IMG/VR virus record: IMGVR_UViG_3300030102_004019
Coordinates: 1 to 35,473 of that record
DNA from: a virus
Length of the DNA: 35,473 bases
Reading direction: 5' to 3' (one strand)
The notes below the pieces were generated by a model that did not search any database, was not told where the DNA came from, and saw only the letters and a program-made list of their open reading frames with translations. This document shows positions 31,940 to 35,473 of the stretch, piece by piece. The first letter of the stretch is position 1, and every line of letters begins with the position of its first letter. Both the position numbers and the translations under genes were made by a program.

Positions 31940-33577
31940 TTAACCGACTCTCCTTTCAGTTCTTCTGTCAGTATTTTGATTTCCCGCATCAACGGGTAAT
32001 CCAGTAAGTCTCTTATCCGGCCCTACGCTCATGGAGGCTTTATTTCTTGTGGCTGGCGGGTTTTCCTGTGGCTTTCCTCCACCCTGTAAAGCCTGTTCTT
32101 GCATTTGTCCCAACTGTGAAGCATCAATGTTTGTTCCAGCATAAGGGTCATTTTTTGCATCACCTTCGCCTTCTTGCGGCTTCGGTTCTTCGGGTTCGGG
32201 CTTCTTAAAGGTAAATTGTCCATCTTCGTCCATATCAACTTCAAATCCTAGATTTTTTGTTGATGCAGCAATATTGACTTCAATCTCACGCTTACGAAGA
32301 ACAGCAATTTCATCTTCTTCTTCACTTGGAGGTAGTTTAAGTTTCCAATCTGTAATACCAAATTGTTTTACAAGGAAGGGGAAAACATAATTGTTATACA
32401 CAGTTTGTGCCTTTTGAACTGCTCTATTCGTAACTAAAATTTGCATACCTTCATTGTTTAATCCACCGCTTGTAGTATTATCAGCCATGAAGACTTTGCT
32501 TACACCATAAAAAGCAGAAATTCTATCTCTTAAATCATCTTTGACAGAAACATAATCCATTTCCTTTAGACTATCCATGAACTTAATCCATTCAACTCCA
32601 CCCTTTCCTCCTTCTGCTTCAATTCCCATAACAGGAATAAAGTGTGGGTCTGCTTCCATCTTTTCTTTTACAGACCGCCAAAAGGCTCTCATTGAATCCA
32701 TATTTCTCGTTTGAACGGCTAAAAGTCCTCTCGGCATACGACTCTTGGTGTAAGAAGAATTGACATAGTTTTCCATAGCAATAAGAGTCATCATGGAATT
32801 AAACAAAGTAATAACTGGTGATTGTCCATAAAGACGAGAAGGACTATATTTACTGAAGTGCAAAACTTCTCCCTTCAAAAAGTATTGGTCTGTTCCATTT
32901 GCTCTATTAACATAGTGAACAGGATAAACACAACCACCACAGGTTCCACAACGCTCATGTGGTTCAGTAGTGATAAAATCTCTATGATTAACACAGGTGA
33001 ATCCTTTAGTTCCTCTTTGTCCTAATTCATCGGAATAAATAAACATAGTTACTGGGTCGCCACGATAAAGTTCTTTAATGCGATGCATTCTAATTTTTTG
33101 ATTACCATCAATAAAGTATTCTTTAACAAGAACAATATAAGCATCATCCATAATATTTAAATCATCTTCCAATTCTTGAAGAACATCAATAAATAATTGT
33201 TCTGACTTATTTACATATCCTTCAATAAATTTTTCAGCATATTCTAATTGCTTTGCATCAGGAATATCTAATTCCAAATGACCACAACGAGCGCATTCTT
33301 GAACAGGTCTTTGGTGTTCCTTTCCGCAGTTCTTACATTTTGCTTCGTATGCCTTTTCCCAAACATAACCTCTTCGGAAAACTTCCTGCTTTAATTGAGT
33401 AATGCAAGTTCTCCCAATAACTGATTGATTAATGATGTTATACAACAAAGGCCCAGTCATCATATGACGGTTTTCTCTTTCTTGAATGCCCATGTTATAT
33501 ACGGTTCTATCCGCAGGTTTAGGAGTTTGTCTCCTAAACAGGTTAGTAAAACTGAATCTTCTTTTTTCATCAGCCAT
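31940..33577 (-). CDS. Portal protein with two zinc-ribbon-like insertions
   Basis: 545 residues. Portal features: N-terminal RQTPKPADR region, an expected D-I-x-x-D-A-Y-I-V-L wing strand (about 141-150), GEVLHFSKYSPSRLYGQSPV (236-255), and the helical stem with GVSKVFMADNTTSGGLNNEG near 360. It would form the dodecameric DNA gate at one capsid vertex. Unusually, C81-x2-C84/C95-x2-C98 and C195-x2-H198/C210-x2-C213 (plus C216) look like two zinc ribbons inside the wing. The last 100 residues are Pro/Glu/Gln-rich and disordered. Start ATG with GGGGGTG upstream. Confidence 0.85.
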   Translation of the reverse strand: MADEKRRFSFTNLFRRQTPKPADRTVYNMGIQERENRHMMTGPLLYNIINQSVIGRTCITQLKQEVFRRGYVWEKAYEAKCKNCGKEHQRPVQECARCGHLELDIPDAKQLEYAEKFIEGYVNKSEQLFIDVLQELEDDLNIMDDAYIVLVKEYFIDGNQKIRMHRIKELYRGDPVTMFIYSDELGQRGTKGFTCVNHRDFITTEPHERCGTCGGCVYPVHYVNRANGTDQYFLKGEVLHFSKYSPSRLYGQSPVITLFNSMMTLIAMENYVNSSYTKSRMPRGLLAVQTRNMDSMRAFWRSVKEKMEADPHFIPVMGIEAEGGKGGVEWIKFMDSLKEMDYVSVKDDLRDRISAFYGVSKVFMADNTTSGGLNNEGMQILVTNRAVQKAQTVYNNYVFPFLVKQFGITDWKLKLPPSEEEDEIAVLRKREIEVNIAASTKNLGFEVDMDEDGQFTFKKPEPEEPKPQEGEGDAKNDPYAGTNIDASQLGQMQEQALQGGGKPQENPPATRNKASMSVGPDKRLTGLPVDAGNQNTDRRTERRVG

Positions 33578-33630
33578 AGATTACACCCCCTGTTTCATTC
33601 CTACGCTTCGCTTACCTATCAACGCTTCGG

Positions 33631-33864
33631 TCAAGGGCTTCCGCTATCTTCAATATCATACCTTGCATTACTTGAACGAAGCATTTCTTCTAAGATGCCT
33701 CTTACTGCTTGCACTCTTCTTTCAGGAGAAGCCTTTCCAATGTCTAAATAATATTTAACCATTCTTTTATTAATATCAGCGAGATTGCTGAATTTAACAT
33801 ACTTTGTTCTATCTCTTGGTAAAACATCGGTGAGAATACCTTTAGTAAAATCTTTCCATTTCAT
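33631..33864 (-). CDS. Small protein upstream of the portal with N-terminal Trp motif
   Basis: 77 residues starting MKWKDFTKGIL, a variant of the Trp motif. The rest is helical with many Arg/Lys and an acidic end. ATGA overlap with the previous gene. A 53-base gap to the portal start holds a direct repeat of CGAAGCGT but no clear promoter. Function unknown. Confidence 0.55.
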   Translation of the reverse strand: MKWKDFTKGILTDVLPRDRTKYVKFSNLADINKRMVKYYLDIGKASPERRVQAVRGILEEMLRSSNARYDIEDSGSP

Positions 33865-34202
33865 TTGTTCATCCTCTCCGTTTTTCTTTTGCTGGACTCT
33901 TTTCTAGCCAATGCTACTTTATGTGCCGCATTTAATCTTTTCTTTGTTTCGGGGTCTTTTGCTCTTTTTGCTGCAACTCTTGCTCTTTGTTCAACTAAAT
34001 TGATAATTTGAGATTGTCTCTTATGTGGCTTTGATTTGAATGATGAACTTGAAAATGTTCCTCTTACATCTTTTGCAGTTTTGAATTTAACAGGGACAGT
34101 ATCTTTTGGGTTTTCGTCTGTATATAGTCTTCTTGCTGAACCTTTAGGTTTCTTTCCCGTTCCTTTCTTTGGGTCTTTCTTTAAAATGTTAATCCAATTC
34201 AA
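33861..34202 (-). CDS. Basic virion-type protein (FKSKxHxRQSQIINL family)
   Basis: 113 residues starting at a TTG that overlaps the previous stop (TTGA), with GAAGGG upstream. Begins MNWINILKKDPKKG (Trp motif). A low-complexity basic stretch is followed by FKSKPHKRQSQIINLVEQRA (about 55-74), a sequence block I recall from many marine phage and archaeal virus proteins of unknown function, then a Lys/Arg-rich helix. Probably packaged with, or bound to, the genome; this is inference. Confidence 0.6.
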   Translation of the reverse strand: MNWINILKKDPKKGTGKKPKGSARRLYTDENPKDTVPVKFKTAKDVRGTFSSSSFKSKPHKRQSQIINLVEQRARVAAKRAKDPETKKRLNAAHKVALARKESSKRKTERMNK

Positions 34203-34474
34203 GGTGAACCCTTCCTTCGTTTATAGGTCTTACAAGCAGCGCAAGTTGGCCTACATCTTCTTTTTGTTCCTTTAGAAGCGTCTTTTCTTCCACAAGGTTT
34301 CGGCCCACCCTTTGAACCGCAAGTTCCACAAGCAATCCATCCTCCCTGCGTTTTACCACCTTTTGATTCTTTTCCGCCTCTTCTTGAAAACCATCCGTGA
34401 AGTCCTTCGCTTTTTTCTCTTTTAAAATTATCTCCTTTCTTTCGGAGGATGTTTTCCCAAGACACGACAATCAC
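34199..34474 (-). CDS. Cys-containing basic protein of the GWxxCGxK type
   Basis: 91 residues (GTG at 34474 overlapping the previous stop; a GTG at 34465 would give MSWENILRKK). The Trp motif (SWENILRKK) is at the very N-terminus. The C-terminal half has the block GLHGWFSRRGGK ... GGWIACGTC ... KPCGRKDASKGTKRR ... CRPTCAAC, which I recognise as a small conserved module of unknown function (DUF5872-like from memory) seen in viruses of both microbes and algae. Six Cys may bind zinc. A 93-residue reading in another frame over it is a shadow. Confidence 0.6.
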   Translation of the reverse strand: MIVVSWENILRKKGDNFKREKSEGLHGWFSRRGGKESKGGKTQGGWIACGTCGSKGGPKPCGRKDASKGTKRRCRPTCAACKTYKRRKGSP

Positions 34475-34815
34475 TTCTTTTTGGATTTATTTCCCCAATT
34501 AGCAGCACCGACTTTACGACAACGAACCAATGCACCGCTAGCATAGGCAGAAGGCCACTTTTTATAGCGACTACGAACTTTGTTATAACAAGCGTCTTTT
34601 TTCTTTTTTAGTTCTTCAAACCAAAGACCTTTACGGATTTCTGCCTCTCCTGTGGCTATTTTCTTCTCGCCGCCCGCTTTTCTTGCTCTATTCATTTCTT
34701 TCGCCGCCTTTTCTGCTTTTTCTTTTGTTGAGAAACCACCATGTTTTTTACCATCAAAGAAAAAATGATATTCATTACCTGTTGAATTAATCTTTACTTC
34801 CTTTTCAATTTTCAT
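34471..34815 (-). CDS. Basic protein with the WPSAYASGALVRCRKVGAANWG block
   Basis: 114 residues from the ATG at 34815 (TAATG overlap with the gene upstream, AAGGTGG before it). The N-terminal half looks like a small beta/alpha domain (YHFFFDGKKHGGFSTKEKA). The C-terminal half holds LWFEELKKKKDACYNKV (a Trp-motif variant) and WPSAYASGALVRCRKVG, a highly conserved short sequence recurring in marine viral proteins of unknown function. Two Cys flank it. Very basic; probable genome-associated virion protein by inference. Confidence 0.65.
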   Translation of the reverse strand: MKIEKEVKINSTGNEYHFFFDGKKHGGFSTKEKAEKAAKEMNRARKAGGEKKIATGEAEIRKGLWFEELKKKKDACYNKVRSRYKKWPSAYASGALVRCRKVGAANWGNKSKKK

Positions 34816-35300
34816 TAACAATTCCACCTTCTTCTTGCGGCTCTTGCTTTTTCGCTGTAAGTTCCATCTGCTCGCTTAAATCCTCTTGACCTTGCACAGA
34901 AAGACTTTCTTCTTTTTGCTGCTTTACTTCCTCTTTTTAATTTACTCGGTTTTGTGGTAACTGGAGGTTTTAAATTAGAGCCTTGTTCACGCTTAAACTT
35001 AGCACGACCCTTAGCACTTAATCCACCTGTTCTTGCGTGAATCTTTTTGTTATAGCCTTTGAATGGTTTTTTCTTCTTTCTTTTAAGAACATCTTCCCAT
35101 TTTGTAATTACTCTTGTGGAAACAGGCCTCATGTCCTGTCGCATTTGATTCATCCGTTTCTGTTTCTTTCTTTTATCTAAAATAGCATAAACGATTTTTC
35201 TATCATCCATATTAGGATTATTTTGTCGCATTGTAAGAAACTCCTGCTTTTGCTCAGGAGTAAAAGTTTCATACAACTCTTGTAATGTGTTTCTGGACAT
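34815..35300 (-). CDS. Basic protein with the GLSAKGRAKFKRE block (DUF6321-like)
   Basis: 161 residues from the ATG at 35300; longer readings to 35336 would overlap the preceding gene. The N-terminal 60 residues are helical (LYETFTPEQKQEFLTMRQ). TKWEDVLKRKKKK (about 66-78) is a Trp-motif copy. From about 90 comes GGLSAKGRAKFKRE ... NLKPPVTTKPSKLKRGSKAA ... RRKSFCARSRG, ending RRRWNC. I recognise this C-terminal block as a conserved small domain of marine phages, named from memory. Strongly basic. Confidence 0.65.
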   Translation of the reverse strand: MSRNTLQELYETFTPEQKQEFLTMRQNNPNMDDRKIVYAILDKRKKQKRMNQMRQDMRPVSTRVITKWEDVLKRKKKKPFKGYNKKIHARTGGLSAKGRAKFKREQGSNLKPPVTTKPSKLKRGSKAAKRRKSFCARSRGFKRADGTYSEKARAARRRWNC

Positions 35301-35304
35301 AATA

Positions 35305-35473
35305 TCACTTCGGTTCATGGGTGTAAATATCTCCATCTTTGTGCATGAATACTTTACCTTCTTTTTCTAACTTTGACAAAGCCTGTTTGATTTCTGCTTC
35401 TTCACCAAACTGCTTTAGGTTTTTCATTCCCAATGCTCCGCCTTCTTTTTCAATCTCTCTAAGAATTTGACGC
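35305..35473 (-). CDS. Winged-helix-like protein, 5' end outside the window
   Basis: 56 codons from the window edge to the TGA at 35305-35307. The visible C-terminal part (RQILREIEKEGGALGMKNLK ... LSKLEKEGKVFMHKDGDIYTH) fits the recognition helix and wing of a small winged-helix DNA-binding domain: helix, helix, LEKEGKV strand, DGD turn, IYTH strand. It may be a regulator or a terminase small subunit-type protein; the gene is incomplete, so the assignment stays open. Confidence 0.5.
   Translation of the reverse strand, partial: RQILREIEKEGGALGMKNLKQFGEEAEIKQALSKLEKEGKVFMHKDGDIYTHEPK

Noticed and set aside
34189-34470. 93-codon minus-strand frame over the Cys-rich basic protein
   Set aside because: The alternative frame (34199-34474) carries the conserved GW/C/CGRK pattern and the Trp motif; this one shows only Lys/Glu-rich noise.
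1-35473. tRNA genes, CRISPR arrays, insertion sequences, integrase or attachment sites
   Set aside because: I saw no cloverleaf, regular spacer repeat, transposase or recombinase sequence, or flanking duplication on either strand.

Overview
The window is the late (virion structure and assembly) region of a tailed double-stranded DNA virus with HK97-type head genes. Nearly every base codes, and every well-supported gene is on the minus strand. Transcription therefore runs from the right edge (35473) to a hairpin/terminator zone at 41-153. Neighbouring genes overlap by 1-4 bases (ATGA, GTGA, TTGA or TAATG) or sit a few bases apart. The sequence is AT-rich, and the protein styles resemble marine viral metagenomes. 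Several features suit an archaeal host: ribosome binding sites dominated by a GGTGAT core, zinc ribbons in unusual places (including the portal), an Arf-like GTPase and an ATP-dependent ligase. One hairpin-plus-T-tract terminator (41-72) looks bacterial. I favour a marine archaeal virus of the siphovirus type, with a bacterial host not excluded. No terminase is present, so the genome continues beyond the right edge.

Layout in transcription order: (1) 35473-33631, the end of a winged-helix-like gene and five small, mostly very basic proteins. (2) 33577-28121, the portal with two zinc-ribbon-like inserts, small head-region proteins, a 692-residue charged coiled-coil protein and an 81-residue mini-scaffold-like protein. 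(3) 28107-25594, an 837-residue ATP-dependent DNA ligase. (4) 25550-22253, a prohead protease fused to a scaffold, the major capsid protein and two small head proteins, closed by a strong hairpin. (5) 22199-19278, a small virion protein, two membrane proteins, an Arf-like GTPase with a hydrophobic N-terminus, a zinc-binding protein and a Gln-rich protein. (6) 19267-14643, a 795-residue protein with internal repeats, the head-tail connector, two small proteins and a tail terminator candidate. (7) 14612-153, the tail tube, a 38-residue lysine-rich peptide, tail assembly chaperones joined by a textbook -1 frameshift site, the tape measure, distal tail proteins, a LamG-like protein, a 2063-residue hub/tip protein and two fibre-type proteins.

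How it fits together: the portal, protease-scaffold and capsid protein build the prohead. Connector and terminator candidates join it to a long non-contractile tail set by the tape measure (roughly 110 nm from 731 residues at about 1.5 angstrom each). The tip proteins should bind the host.

The most notable unexplained signals are: a short tryptophan motif (W-x-[DENT]-[IVF]-[LIHT]-K and close variants) at the ends of many small proteins, the scaffold C-terminus included; the viral small GTPase with its membrane-protein neighbours; and the DNA ligase set inside the head operon.
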